The position numbers and the translations under genes are program-made. From contig NZ_LT977071.1 in assembly GCF_900250075.1 (NCBI RefSeq), positions 1,094,034 to 1,158,033 of the forward strand: 64,000 nucleotides of DNA. The letters are read 5' to 3'. Position 1 is the stretch's first letter, and each line of letters begins with the position of its first letter. Origin of the DNA: Cupriavidus taiwanensis (GTDB taxonomy: Bacteria; Pseudomonadota; Gammaproteobacteria; Burkholderiales; Burkholderiaceae). The notes under the pieces were generated by a model. It made no database searches and had not been told where the DNA came from. It saw only the letters and a program-made list of their open reading frames with translations. Positions 17,347 to 25,261 of this stretch are shown piece after piece.

Positions 17347-18504
17347 ATGACGACTTCCCCCACCCCCGAAACGGATACCGGCCCGGTCCGCCTGCTGGTG
17401 GCCACCACCAAGGGTGCCTGGTTCCTGACCAGCGACGCCGCGCGCCGCGGCTGGCAGATCGACGGTCCGACCTTCCTCGGCCATACCATCCACCACATCG
17501 TGCAGGACCCGCGCGACCCGTCGCGCCTGCTGATGGCGGCCCGCACCGGCCACCTCGGCCCGACCGTGTTCCGCTCCACCGACGGCGGCCGCAACTGGAC
17601 CGAGGCGGCGCGCCCGCCCGCCTTCGACAAGGTGCCCGAGGGCGAGGCCGGGCGCGTGGTCGACCACGTGTTCTGGCTCACCCCCGGCCATGCCAGCGAG
17701 CCCGGCACCTGGTACGCCGGCACCTCGCCGCAGGGCCTGTTCCGCAGTGCCGACCATGGCGCGACCTGGGAACCGGTGCGCGGCTTCAACGATCATCCGA
17801 TGTGGCGCGCCTGGACCGGCGGCGAGCAGGACGGCACCCCCGACGGTCCCAAGCTGCATTCCGTGCTGGTCGATCCGCGCGATGCGCGCCACCTGTATAT
17901 CGGCATGTCCAGCGGCGGCGTGTTCGAGAGCACCGACGCCGGCGCCGACTGGAAGCCGCTGAACCGCGGCAGCATCGCCAATTTCCTGCCCGACCCCAAC
18001 CCGGAATACGGCCAGGACCCGCACTGCATGCTGCAGCATCCCGCCAACCCGGACATCCTGTACCAGCAGAACCATTGCGGCATCTACCGGATGGACCGCC
18101 GCGAAGGCGTGTGGAAGCGGATCGGCGAGGCGATGCCGGCGGAGGTCGGCGACATCGGCTTCCCGATCGTGGCGCACCGCCGCGACCCGCGCACGGTGTG
18201 GGTGTTCCCGATGGATGGCAGCGACGTGTGGCCGCGCGTGAGCCCGGGCGGCCGGCCCGCCGCCTATGTCACGCGCGATGGCGGCGAGACCTGGCAGCGC
18301 CAGGACCGCGGCCTGCCCGCCGAACAGGGCTGGTTCACGGTCAAGCGGCAGGCCATGGCCACCGACGGCCATGCTCCGGTGGGCGTGTACTTCGGCACCA
18401 CCGGCGGCGAGCTGTGGGCCAGCGCGGACGAAGGCGAGGCCTGGCAATGCATCGCCCGCAACCTGCCGCAGATCTACGCGGTCAGCGTGGCACGTCCGGC
18501 CTGA
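17347..18504 (+). CDS. BNR/Asp-box repeat protein (sialidase-like beta-propeller)
   Basis: This 385-residue predicted beta-propeller has five Asp-boxes of the form S/T-x-D-x-G-x-x-W: STDGGRNW, SADHGATW, STDAGADW, TRDGGETW and SADEGEAW. Proteins of this type are annotated as exo-alpha-sialidase or sortilin/YCF48-like. No signal peptide is visible, so it is probably cytoplasmic and not a secreted sialidase. A GGAG ribosome site precedes the ATG. It is followed after 29 bases by a MoaD/ThiS-like gene, forming a two-gene unit convergent with the flavoprotein cluster. Confidence 0.85.
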   Translation: MTTSPTPETDTGPVRLLVATTKGAWFLTSDAARRGWQIDGPTFLGHTIHHIVQDPRDPSRLLMAARTGHLGPTVFRSTDGGRNWTEAARPPAFDKVPEGEAGRVVDHVFWLTPGHASEPGTWYAGTSPQGLFRSADHGATWEPVRGFNDHPMWRAWTGGEQDGTPDGPKLHSVLVDPRDARHLYIGMSSGGVFESTDAGADWKPLNRGSIANFLPDPNPEYGQDPHCMLQHPANPDILYQQNHCGIYRMDRREGVWKRIGEAMPAEVGDIGFPIVAHRRDPRTVWVFPMDGSDVWPRVSPGGRPAAYVTRDGGETWQRQDRGLPAEQGWFTVKRQAMATDGHAPVGVYFGTTGGELWASADEGEAWQCIARNLPQIYAVSVARPA

Positions 18505-18533
18505 GCGCCGGCCGCCGCGCCGGAGGATTTAAC

Positions 18534-18794
18534 ATGCAGGTCCGTATCGCGACGCCGCTGTTTTCCTATACCGGACAGCGCGAATATGTCGAGGGCCGCG
18601 GCGCCAGCATTGCCGAGCTGCTCGACGACCTTGACCGCCAGTTTCCCGGCATGCGTTTTCGCATCGTCGACGAGCAGGGCAAGCTGCGGCCGTATATCCG
18701 CGTCTTCGTCAATCGCGCACAGCTGATGCGGCTGGATGCGCCGTTGCGGGAGACCGACGAGGTGCATATCCTGCAGGCGCTGGCAGGCGGGTGA
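18534..18794 (+). CDS. MoaD/ThiS family sulfur-carrier-like protein
   Basis: This 86-residue protein has the ubiquitin-like beta-grasp pattern of MoaD/ThiS and ends in Ala-Gly-Gly, the terminus that E1-like enzymes adenylate and thiocarboxylate. The segment FPGMRFRIVDEQGKLRPYIRVF and the end TDEVHILQALAGG fit the family. A GGAGG ribosome site precedes the ATG. It lies downstream of the BNR gene, and its stop is 7 bases from the convergent DUF971 gene. No MoaE, MoeB or ThiF partner is in the window, so a molybdopterin role is not supported by context. Confidence 0.85.
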   Translation: MQVRIATPLFSYTGQREYVEGRGASIAELLDDLDRQFPGMRFRIVDEQGKLRPYIRVFVNRAQLMRLDAPLRETDEVHILQALAGG

Positions 18795-18801
18795 GACCCG
18801 G

Positions 18802-19077
18802 CTATAGCGCCTGCAGGTACTGCCATGGGTAGATGCCGCGGTCGTGCCCGTCGCTGAACACGATCTGAACGCCGTAGCCCATGTCCCCGAGGGCGACGAT
18901 TTGCAGGTCGCGCATGCCGCCCTCAGCCGGCTTGCCGCGGCAGGCGGCGCAGCGGCATGCCGCGCGCAAGCGGGCCGGGTCCAGCGACTGGCGCTTTCCG
19001 TCCGGCCAGCAGATGCGCAGCGCGCCTTCGCTGCGCGACAGCTCCAGGCGCGTGGGGATGACCATGCCGCGGCTCAT
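18802..19077 (-). CDS. DUF971 protein (gamma-butyrobetaine hydroxylase-like N-terminal domain)
   Basis: This 91-residue protein matches the DUF971/GBBH-like N-terminal fold. It has PTRLELSRSEGALRICWPDG at the start, the CRCAAC cysteine cluster near residue 42, and HDRGIYPWQYLQAL at the end. In this family the motif is linked to a bound metal or Fe-S-related functions. The stand-alone form lacks the dioxygenase domain. Its ATG overlaps the stop of the HEAT gene (ATGA), so it is the last gene of the flavoprotein/ABC run. Confidence 0.85.
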   Translation of the reverse strand: MSRGMVIPTRLELSRSEGALRICWPDGKRQSLDPARLRAACRCAACRGKPAEGGMRDLQIVALGDMGYGVQIVFSDGHDRGIYPWQYLQAL

Positions 19078-20072
19078 GCCGGTCCCGGCGGCGAGCCGAT
19101 CTGCGCCAGCGCGATGCGCGCGGCCTTGCGTACCTCCGGATCGGCATCGTCCGCCGCAACGGTCAGGGCCGGCAGCGCCGCCGTATCCTGCAGGCTGCCC
19201 AGCGACAGCGCGGCCTCCTTGCGCAGGTTGCTGATGGCGTGGGTCAGTTGCACTGTCAGCGGCGCCGTCGCGGCGCGATCGCGCAGCTTGCCGAGGGCCC
19301 TGGCGGCCTGCAGGCGGACTTGCCAGTAGGGGTCTTCCAGCGCGTCGATCAACGGGCGCACGGCGTCGGGGAACTTCAGTTTTCCCATGGTCCGCGCAGC
19401 TTCTTCCCGCACCTGCCAGGCCCTGTCGCGCAGCGCCGCAAGCAAGGCGTCGCATGCCGACGGGTCGGCTGCCAGGCCGAGGGCCCCGGCGGCGGCGCGC
19501 CGCACGTCGGTGTCGGTGTCGCCGGTGGCGGCCTGGGCCAGCGCCGGCAGGGCTTCGTTGCGCTTGAGCCAGCCCAGCACGGCCACGGCTTCGCGCCGCA
19601 CCGGCGCGGCCGCATCGGACAGCGCGGCCATGGCCGCATCGAAGCCTGGCGCATGGCGCAACTCGCGCAGGCCGCGCCACGCGGACGCCCGGACAAAGGG
19701 GTCTTGGTGCGTGACCCACGGCAGCAGGGCGGCGCCGGAAGCCGGGTCTTTCAACTCTGACAGCCCTTGCGCCGCGGCGTCCGCCACTTCGCGGCTGGGA
19801 TCGGCCAGGGCGGCGGCCAGGGCCGGCACGACCTCTGCCTGTTCCCAGCTGGCCAGCGTGCGCGCGGCTTCGGCGCGCACGGTCTCGGCAGGGTCGGATT
19901 GCAGCCGCTGCAGCAGCAGCGGCACGCCGTCCTCGTCCTCCAGGTCGGCTAGTTGCAGCACGGCCACGCGGCGCACGGCGGGGTCGGGGTCGGCCAGGCG
20001 GAGCGCCAGCGCGCGGATGGCGGGATCGAGGCCAGGCTGGGCGTGGTCAGGCAAAGCGGAAGCGTGCGGCAT
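19074..20072 (-). CDS. HEAT-repeat (PBS-lyase type) protein
   Basis: This 332-residue protein is made almost entirely of about nine to ten HEAT/EZ repeats of roughly 31 residues. Each has the pattern DPDPAVRRVAVLQLADL or DPxVRxAAAxALGxL, from residue 20 to the end. Such alpha-solenoids act as scaffolds or chaperones, for example in bilin attachment or metalloenzyme maturation. No signal peptide is seen. It sits between the ABC ATPase and DUF971 genes and overlaps the latter, suggesting it assists the adjacent redox or transport proteins. Confidence 0.88.
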   Translation of the reverse strand: MPHASALPDHAQPGLDPAIRALALRLADPDPAVRRVAVLQLADLEDEDGVPLLLQRLQSDPAETVRAEAARTLASWEQAEVVPALAAALADPSREVADAAAQGLSELKDPASGAALLPWVTHQDPFVRASAWRGLRELRHAPGFDAAMAALSDAAAPVRREAVAVLGWLKRNEALPALAQAATGDTDTDVRRAAAGALGLAADPSACDALLAALRDRAWQVREEAARTMGKLKFPDAVRPLIDALEDPYWQVRLQAARALGKLRDRAATAPLTVQLTHAISNLRKEAALSLGSLQDTAALPALTVAADDADPEVRKAARIALAQIGSPPGPA

Positions 20073-20098
20073 GGATGGCAGTCGGGTCGATATGGCAG

Positions 20099-20905
20099 TC
20101 AGGCGGCAGTCGCGAGCGCGCCGGCCTGGGTGTGGTCATGGAGCAGGTCGCGGCAGCGGCGCTTGAGCCGGATGAAATCGTCGTCGGTCATCAGCTCGGC
20201 GCGGCGTGGCCGCTCGAAGGGGATGGCGATGTCTTCCAGGATGCGTCCGGGCCGCTGCGACATCACCAGCACCCGGTCTGCCAGGAACAACGCCTCGTCG
20301 ATGTCATGGGTGACAAAGACCACCGTGGTGCGCATCTGCGTCCAGATGTCGAGCAGCAGCGCCTGCATGTGGGCGCGGGTCTGCGCGTCGAGCGCGCCGA
20401 AGGGCTCGTCCATCAGCAGCACGCGAGGCCGGTTGATCAGCACGCGCGCGATCTCCACGCGCTGCTGCATGCCGCCGGAGAGCTCGGCTGGATATCGCCG
20501 CGCGAAACTGCCCAGCCCGACCAGGTCCAGCAGGGCCTGCGCCTCGCGCTTGCGCTCGGCGGCGGCAACGCCCTGCATCTTCAGGCCGAAGCCGACGTTG
20601 TCGAGCACGCGCTTCCACGGGAACAGCGAGTGCTGCTGGAACACCAGCCCGCGCTCCGGGGCGGGGCCGCGCACGGGTGCCCCGTCGAGCAGGATCTCGC
20701 CCGCCGCCGCCGGCAGGTGGCCGGCGATAGCGCCCAGCAGCGTGGATTTGCCGCAGCCCGACGGCCCCAGGATGCAGACGAACTGCCCGGCGGGAATGTC
20801 GATGGAAAGCTGGTGCACGGCGGTAAAGCCGGACTCGCCGTGGCCCAGCGCCACGTCCAGGCCGCGCACCTGCAGGCGGCCCGCGCGGATCGGTTGGCTG
20901 GTCAT
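20099..20905 (-). CDS. ABC transporter ATP-binding protein (SsuB/TauB type)
   Basis: This 268-residue nucleotide-binding subunit of a nitrate/sulfonate/taurine-type importer has Walker A GPSGCGKST, Q-loop FQQHSLFPW, signature LSGGMQQRVEIARVL and Walker [13 protein letters not shown]. Its ATG overlaps the stop of the upstream permease gene by four bases. Together with the permease (20902-21747) and the binding protein (21762-23183) it forms a complete importer. The substrate class is suggested by family only. Confidence 0.93.
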   Translation of the reverse strand: MTSQPIRAGRLQVRGLDVALGHGESGFTAVHQLSIDIPAGQFVCILGPSGCGKSTLLGAIAGHLPAAAGEILLDGAPVRGPAPERGLVFQQHSLFPWKRVLDNVGFGLKMQGVAAAERKREAQALLDLVGLGSFARRYPAELSGGMQQRVEIARVLINRPRVLLMDEPFGALDAQTRAHMQALLLDIWTQMRTTVVFVTHDIDEALFLADRVLVMSQRPGRILEDIAIPFERPRRAELMTDDDFIRLKRRCRDLLHDHTQAGALATAA

Positions 20906-21747
20906 GCGCGCACCTGCTGCAGGCGGGTCCATGGCATCAGCCATGCGCCGGTTCGCTTGATCAGTGCGCTGCTGCCCATGCCGAAGGCGCCGATCAGCAG
21001 CATGCCGACGACGATGTCGGCATAGTTCTGCAGGTTGTAGGCCTCCCACGTGTAGTAGCCAATGCCGTACTGGCCCGCGATCATCTCGGCGGTGACCAGG
21101 CAGAACCACGACGTGCCCATGCCGATCGCAAGGCCCGTGACGATGCTGGGCAGCGCCGCGGGCAGCAGCACTTCGGGGAAGAGCGTCCAGCGGCGCGCGC
21201 CCAGGCTGCGGGCCGTGGCGATCAGCCGGGGATCGGTACGCTCCACGCCGTGGATGGTGTTGAGCAGGATCGGAAAGAGCGCCCCGATGAAGGTGATGAA
21301 GATCATGCTCAGCTCCGACGAGGGGAACATCAGGATTGCCAGCGGAATCCACGCCACGCCCGGGATCGGGCGCAGCACCTCCAGCGGCGGCAGCAGCAGG
21401 TCTTCCAGCCAGCGCGAGCGGCCGATCGCCATGCCGAGCACGATGCCCGCCACGGCCGCCGCGCCGAAGCCGGCAAACACGCGGTAAAGGCTGTTGCCCA
21501 GGTGCAGCACCAGCTTGGGCGACTGCAGCAACTGCCAGGCCGCGGGCACCACGTCGCTGGGCGCCGGCACGTTGGCGAACGTGACAATGCCAAGATGGGC
21601 CCGGTGCGACGAAGCCAGTTGCCACAGCACGATGCAGGCCGCCAGCGCGGCCAGGCGCACCAGCCAGTGCGCCAGCCGCCCGCGTGCCGCGCCCGACGCG
21701 GCCGGCGCCACCGGGGACGGCCCGGCTTCAAGCGTGATTGCGGTCAT
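20902..21747 (-). CDS. ABC transporter permease (SsuC/TauC type)
   Basis: This 281-residue inner-membrane permease has about six membrane segments and the EAA loop ATARSLGARRWTLFPEVLLP near residue 190. The ATG at 21747 (MTAITLEAGPSP) is chosen because the upstream extension is arginine/glutamine-rich and lies in the gap after the binding-protein gene. It overlaps the ATPase gene by four bases and follows the binding-protein gene by 14. Confidence 0.92.
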   Translation of the reverse strand: MTAITLEAGPSPVAPAASGAARGRLAHWLVRLAALAACIVLWQLASSHRAHLGIVTFANVPAPSDVVPAAWQLLQSPKLVLHLGNSLYRVFAGFGAAAVAGIVLGMAIGRSRWLEDLLLPPLEVLRPIPGVAWIPLAILMFPSSELSMIFITFIGALFPILLNTIHGVERTDPRLIATARSLGARRWTLFPEVLLPAALPSIVTGLAIGMGTSWFCLVTAEMIAGQYGIGYYTWEAYNLQNYADIVVGMLLIGAFGMGSSALIKRTGAWLMPWTRLQQVRA

Positions 21748-21761
21748 CGCTGCGCTCCGCG

Positions 21762-23183
21762 TCAGTTGCTGGCGACGGCAACGGCTGCGCCGCTGACCGC
21801 GGCGAAGTCGCGCACATTGCCACCATTGGCCTTGGCCCAGCCATCGGCGGAGCCCTTGAGCAGGAAGGCGCTGACCTGTCCCTTGCCGTCCTGCACGTAC
21901 CACGCCTTGTTCGCGAGCAGCTTCAGGCCGGTATTGCGGTCATGCACATACAGCACGCGCGCCTGCCTGCCCTCCTTTGCAGCCTGCCTGAGCGCGGCGA
22001 ACGCTGCCGCCGGCGAGGCATAGGCGCGCACCCTGGGCTCGCCGCGCAGCCAAAGTTGCGCGGCCAGCTTCGGTTCCGCGATGGGCTTGCCGCTGGCCGC
22101 ATCCCTGGCGGCGAGGGGCTGCTTGTCGTAGGCCTTCAGGCGCGCCTCGTAGTCCAGGCCCTCGAGCCTGAAGGCTTCGCGGATGTAGCGGTCGTCGATC
22201 ACGGTGTCGGCGCTCAGCTCGGCATCGGTACGCTTGAGCAGCTTCAAAGTCTCGATCGAGGTCCGCAGCGCCTGGCGGTATTCCGGCTTCCAGGTGTAGT
22301 CGCGGTTCTGCAGGCCGAGCGGGCCGTGGAACAGGTAGTCCACCTCGGCGTCGATGCCGGTCACCTTGGCAATCAGTTCGCTGTATTTCTCGGGCTCGGC
22401 CGCCATCAGCCGGTCGGCCTCGATGGCGGCGCGCAGGTACGCCACCACGATCTCCGGATATTTCTGCGCATAGTCCGCGCTCACCAGCGCGCCGTGGAAG
22501 GTGGGCGCCTCGGCCTGCGAGCCGTCATAGATCTTGCGGGCAAAGCCGCGGAAGGCGAACAACTCGGGGAACGGCACGAAGTTGGCATGGCCGTCGACCT
22601 TGTGCGCCTGCAGCGCCGAGCCGCCGACCTCGGGCGACTGCGACACCAGCGTCACGTCCTTGTCCGGGTCCCAGCCCTGGCGCTTGATCGCGCGCAGCAG
22701 CATGCCGTGCGCGGTCGAGCCGAACGGTACCGAGATGGTCTTGCCCTTGAGCTCCGCCAGCGACTGGACCGGGGAATCGGCGGGGACCACGATGCCGTTG
22801 CCGGTGCCGATCGCATTGCCCGACAGGGGCGCGATAAACAGGCTCTTCTTGCCGGCCTTCTGGAAGGCCGCGGCATTGAGCGAGCCGGGGAAATCCGCCA
22901 TGGCGCCGATATCGAGCTTGTCCGCCACCATCTCGTTGGTCAGCGGCGGGCCGGAGGTGAAGTTCTTCCATTGCACGTCGTAAGTGACGTCCTTGTACTT
23001 GCCGGTGCGTGGCAGGTATTTGTCGAGCAGCTTCAGTTCGCGAATCAGCAGGCCGCCGGTGGCGCAGTTGATGGTGGTGTCCTGCGTGCCGATGGCGACA
23101 CGGATGGTTTCGGCGCTGGCTGCGCCGCCGAGGCTGGCGGCGGCCAGCGCCAGGAACAGGTGGAGGCTGGTGGAGGCTTTCAT
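21762..23183 (-). CDS. ABC substrate-binding protein with a C-terminal NosL-like domain
   Basis: This 473-residue periplasmic binding protein has a Sec signal peptide ending ASA near residue 24. An SsuA/NMT1-like domain (residues 25-330, with DIGAMADFPGSLNAA and ISVPFGSTAHGMLL) matches nitrate/sulfonate binding proteins. The family is normally about 320-340 residues. The extra tail, about residues 381-473, resembles NosL: VRAYASPAAAFAALR, then VLYVHD, KAWYV and ANGGNVRDF follow the NosL order. The Cys-x-x-Cys-Gly-Met copper motif of NosL is absent. This fusion is unusual and is treated as a finding. Confidence 0.85.
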   Translation of the reverse strand: MKASTSLHLFLALAAASLGGAASAETIRVAIGTQDTTINCATGGLLIRELKLLDKYLPRTGKYKDVTYDVQWKNFTSGPPLTNEMVADKLDIGAMADFPGSLNAAAFQKAGKKSLFIAPLSGNAIGTGNGIVVPADSPVQSLAELKGKTISVPFGSTAHGMLLRAIKRQGWDPDKDVTLVSQSPEVGGSALQAHKVDGHANFVPFPELFAFRGFARKIYDGSQAEAPTFHGALVSADYAQKYPEIVVAYLRAAIEADRLMAAEPEKYSELIAKVTGIDAEVDYLFHGPLGLQNRDYTWKPEYRQALRTSIETLKLLKRTDAELSADTVIDDRYIREAFRLEGLDYEARLKAYDKQPLAARDAASGKPIAEPKLAAQLWLRGEPRVRAYASPAAAFAALRQAAKEGRQARVLYVHDRNTGLKLLANKAWYVQDGKGQVSAFLLKGSADGWAKANGGNVRDFAAVSGAAVAVASN

Positions 23184-23223
23184 GGGGCTATCTCTGTGGT
23201 GCTGTGGTCATGAAGCGGGGCCA

Positions 23224-23469
23224 TCAACGCAGCAGGTACGGGATCTCGACCCGGACCGCGCCCGTCGGGCAATCCTTCTCGCAAGGCATGCAGTACCAGC
23301 ACTCGTCGAACTGCATATAGGCCTTGCCCTTGGCCAGGTCGATAGCCAGCAGGTCCATCGGGCAGACATCGACGCAGACCGTGCAGCCCTTGTCGGCAAT
23401 GCATTTGTCTTCGTCGATGGTGACGGGTGCGCTGCTGCGCTGGGTGATTTCATGCGGGGTGTAGGCCAT
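23224..23469 (-). CDS. Di-[4Fe-4S] ferredoxin, partner of the AprA-like flavoprotein
   Basis: This 81-residue ferredoxin has two cluster motifs: C-x5-C-x2-C-x3-CP (CIADKGCTVCVDVCP) and C-x2-C-x2-C-x3-CP (CWYCMPCEKDCP). The order and spacing are like the AprB-type partner of adenylylsulfate reductase, but the protein lacks the long AprB tail. It starts 13 bases after the flavoprotein gene and probably shuttles electrons to or from it. The ATG at 23467-23469 is chosen because the in-frame extension upstream overlaps the flavoprotein gene. Confidence 0.9.
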   Translation of the reverse strand: MAYTPHEITQRSSAPVTIDEDKCIADKGCTVCVDVCPMDLLAIDLAKGKAYMQFDECWYCMPCEKDCPTGAVRVEIPYLLR

Positions 23470-23482
23470 GGCGTGGGTTCCT

Positions 23483-25261
23483 TCAGACGGCAGCCAGGGT
23501 GGCCGGTCCGGACATTGCGGCCGTGGCGGCCGGGGCGGGAGCGTGGCCGCGGCCGACGCGCAGCCGCTGGTAGGCGGTGGCGTCGTCGCCTTCCACCGGC
23601 ACGATGTACGGTTCGATCTCGCGCTTGTGGCTGACCATGCGCCCGGCGTGATCCTTGCTGAGGTGCGTATGGCAGAACCATTCGGCGTCATTGCGCTGCG
23701 GATAGTCGACGCGATGGTGGTAGAGGCCCCAGCGGCTCTCGGTGCGGAACAGCGAGGCGCGGGCCGCCATCTCCGCGCAGTCGCGGATCGCCATCACCTC
23801 GACCGCGCGCATCAGCTCGTGCGGATTGGCGGCGCGGATCTGGCCGATGTCCTCGGCGATGGCATCGAAGCGCTGCAGGCCGATTTCCATCTTGCGCGTG
23901 ACCTTGGGCGGCTGCAGGTAGTCGTTGACCATGCGGCGCAGCTTGTATTCCACCTGCGCGGGCGGCAGGCCGCTCGCGCGTGCCAGCGGCGCGAACACGC
24001 GCGCGCGCTCCGCCCCGACCTGGGCCGCATCGGCTTCGGGCAGGGCGCGGCCCGCAACGTAATCGGCGGCGTTCTGCCCGGCAAACCAGCCATAGGTGAA
24101 GGCGCCCAGCATGTAGTTGTGAGGCACCGCGGCCATGTCGCCGGCGGCATAGAGGCCCGGCACCGTGGTTTCGGCGCGCTCGTTCACATGCACGCCGGAA
24201 GCACTGTGGCCGCTGCAGAAGCCGATCTCGGAGATATGCATCTCGACCATCTGCTTGCGGTAGTCGGTGCCGCGCCCGGCGTGGAACTGTCCGCGGCTGG
24301 GGCGTTCGTTGGTGTGCAGGATGGTCTCGATGGTCTGGATGGTTTCTTCGGCCAGGTGGTCCAGCTTCAGGAACACCGGGCCGTTGCCGCCTTGCAACTC
24401 CTGGTAGAACTCCCACATCATCTGGCCGCTCCAGTAGTCGCATTCGATAAAGCGCTCGCCCTTGCCGTTGGCGGTATAGCCGCCCAGCGGGCCGGTTACG
24501 TAGGCGCAGGCCGGTCCGTTGTAGTCCTTGATCAGCGGATTGATCTGGAAGCACTCGAGGTTGGCCAGCGCCGCGCCGGCGTGATAGGCCATGGCGTAGC
24601 CGTCGCCGGCATTGGTGGGGTTCTCGTAGGTGCCCATCAGGTAGCCGGACGCGGGCAGGCCCAGGCGGCCGGCCGCGCCGCAGCACAGGATCACGGCGCG
24701 GGCGCGGATCACGTGGAAGTCCGCGGTGCGGCAGTCGAAGCCCATCACGCCGCTGGCGGCACCGGTGGCGTCGGTCAGCACGCGCGTGGCGACGATGCGG
24801 TTGGTGATCTCAACCCGCGCGCGCTTGAGCTGGCGGTACAACACCTTCTTGACGTTATGTCCTTCCGGCATCGGCAGCACGTAAGAGCCCATGTGATGGA
24901 CCTTTTTCACTGCGTAGTCGCCGGTCTCGTCCTTCTCGAACCGCACGCCCCAACGGTCCAGTTGCTCGATGGTGGCGAAGCTGTGGCGCGCGTAGGCATA
25001 GACGGTGGACTGGTCGACGATGCCGTCGTTGGCCACGGTGATCTCGCGCGTGTACTGCTCGGGCGTGGCGTGGCCGGGGATCACGGCGTTGTTGAGCCCG
25101 TCCATGCCCATCGAGATGGCGCCGCTGCGCTTGACGTGCGCCTTGTCGAGCAGCAGCACGCGCAGCGCGGGGTTGCGTTCCTTGGCCTTGATCGCGGCCA
25201 TCGGGCCGGCGGTGCCGCCGCCGACGACAACGATGTCGTATTCGTGAGTCAGGGTGTTCAT
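23483..25261 (-). CDS. AprA/fumarate-reductase-like FAD oxidoreductase
   Basis: This 592-residue flavoprotein of the succinate dehydrogenase/fumarate reductase/APS reductase superfamily has an N-terminal FAD motif (VVVGGGTAGPMAA, residues 12-24) and AprA-like KRSGAISMGMDGLNN near residue 45. An FAD-binding GLYAAGDMAAVPHN sits around residue 370, and a C-terminal helical domain has ESRWGLYHHRVDYPQRN. These favour the AprA branch, but the adjacent ferredoxin is shorter than AprB and no sulfate adenylyltransferase is nearby, so true APS reductase activity is doubtful. Its ATG overlaps the GntR stop (ATGA). It lacks a Tat signal and is presumably cytoplasmic. Confidence 0.85.
   Translation of the reverse strand: MNTLTHEYDIVVVGGGTAGPMAAIKAKERNPALRVLLLDKAHVKRSGAISMGMDGLNNAVIPGHATPEQYTREITVANDGIVDQSTVYAYARHSFATIEQLDRWGVRFEKDETGDYAVKKVHHMGSYVLPMPEGHNVKKVLYRQLKRARVEITNRIVATRVLTDATGAASGVMGFDCRTADFHVIRARAVILCCGAAGRLGLPASGYLMGTYENPTNAGDGYAMAYHAGAALANLECFQINPLIKDYNGPACAYVTGPLGGYTANGKGERFIECDYWSGQMMWEFYQELQGGNGPVFLKLDHLAEETIQTIETILHTNERPSRGQFHAGRGTDYRKQMVEMHISEIGFCSGHSASGVHVNERAETTVPGLYAAGDMAAVPHNYMLGAFTYGWFAGQNAADYVAGRALPEADAAQVGAERARVFAPLARASGLPPAQVEYKLRRMVNDYLQPPKVTRKMEIGLQRFDAIAEDIGQIRAANPHELMRAVEVMAIRDCAEMAARASLFRTESRWGLYHHRVDYPQRNDAEWFCHTHLSKDHAGRMVSHKREIEPYIVPVEGDDATAYQRLRVGRGHAPAPAATAAMSGPATLAAV

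Noticed and set aside
17347..18504. A secreted sialidase virulence factor
   Set aside because: Asp-boxes are present but there is no signal peptide or catalytic sialidase FRIP-type motif, and it is paired with a MoaD-like gene.
23224..25261. A classical dissimilatory APS reductase
   Set aside because: No sulfate adenylyltransferase, no QmoABC and a short ferredoxin; only superfamily similarity can be claimed.
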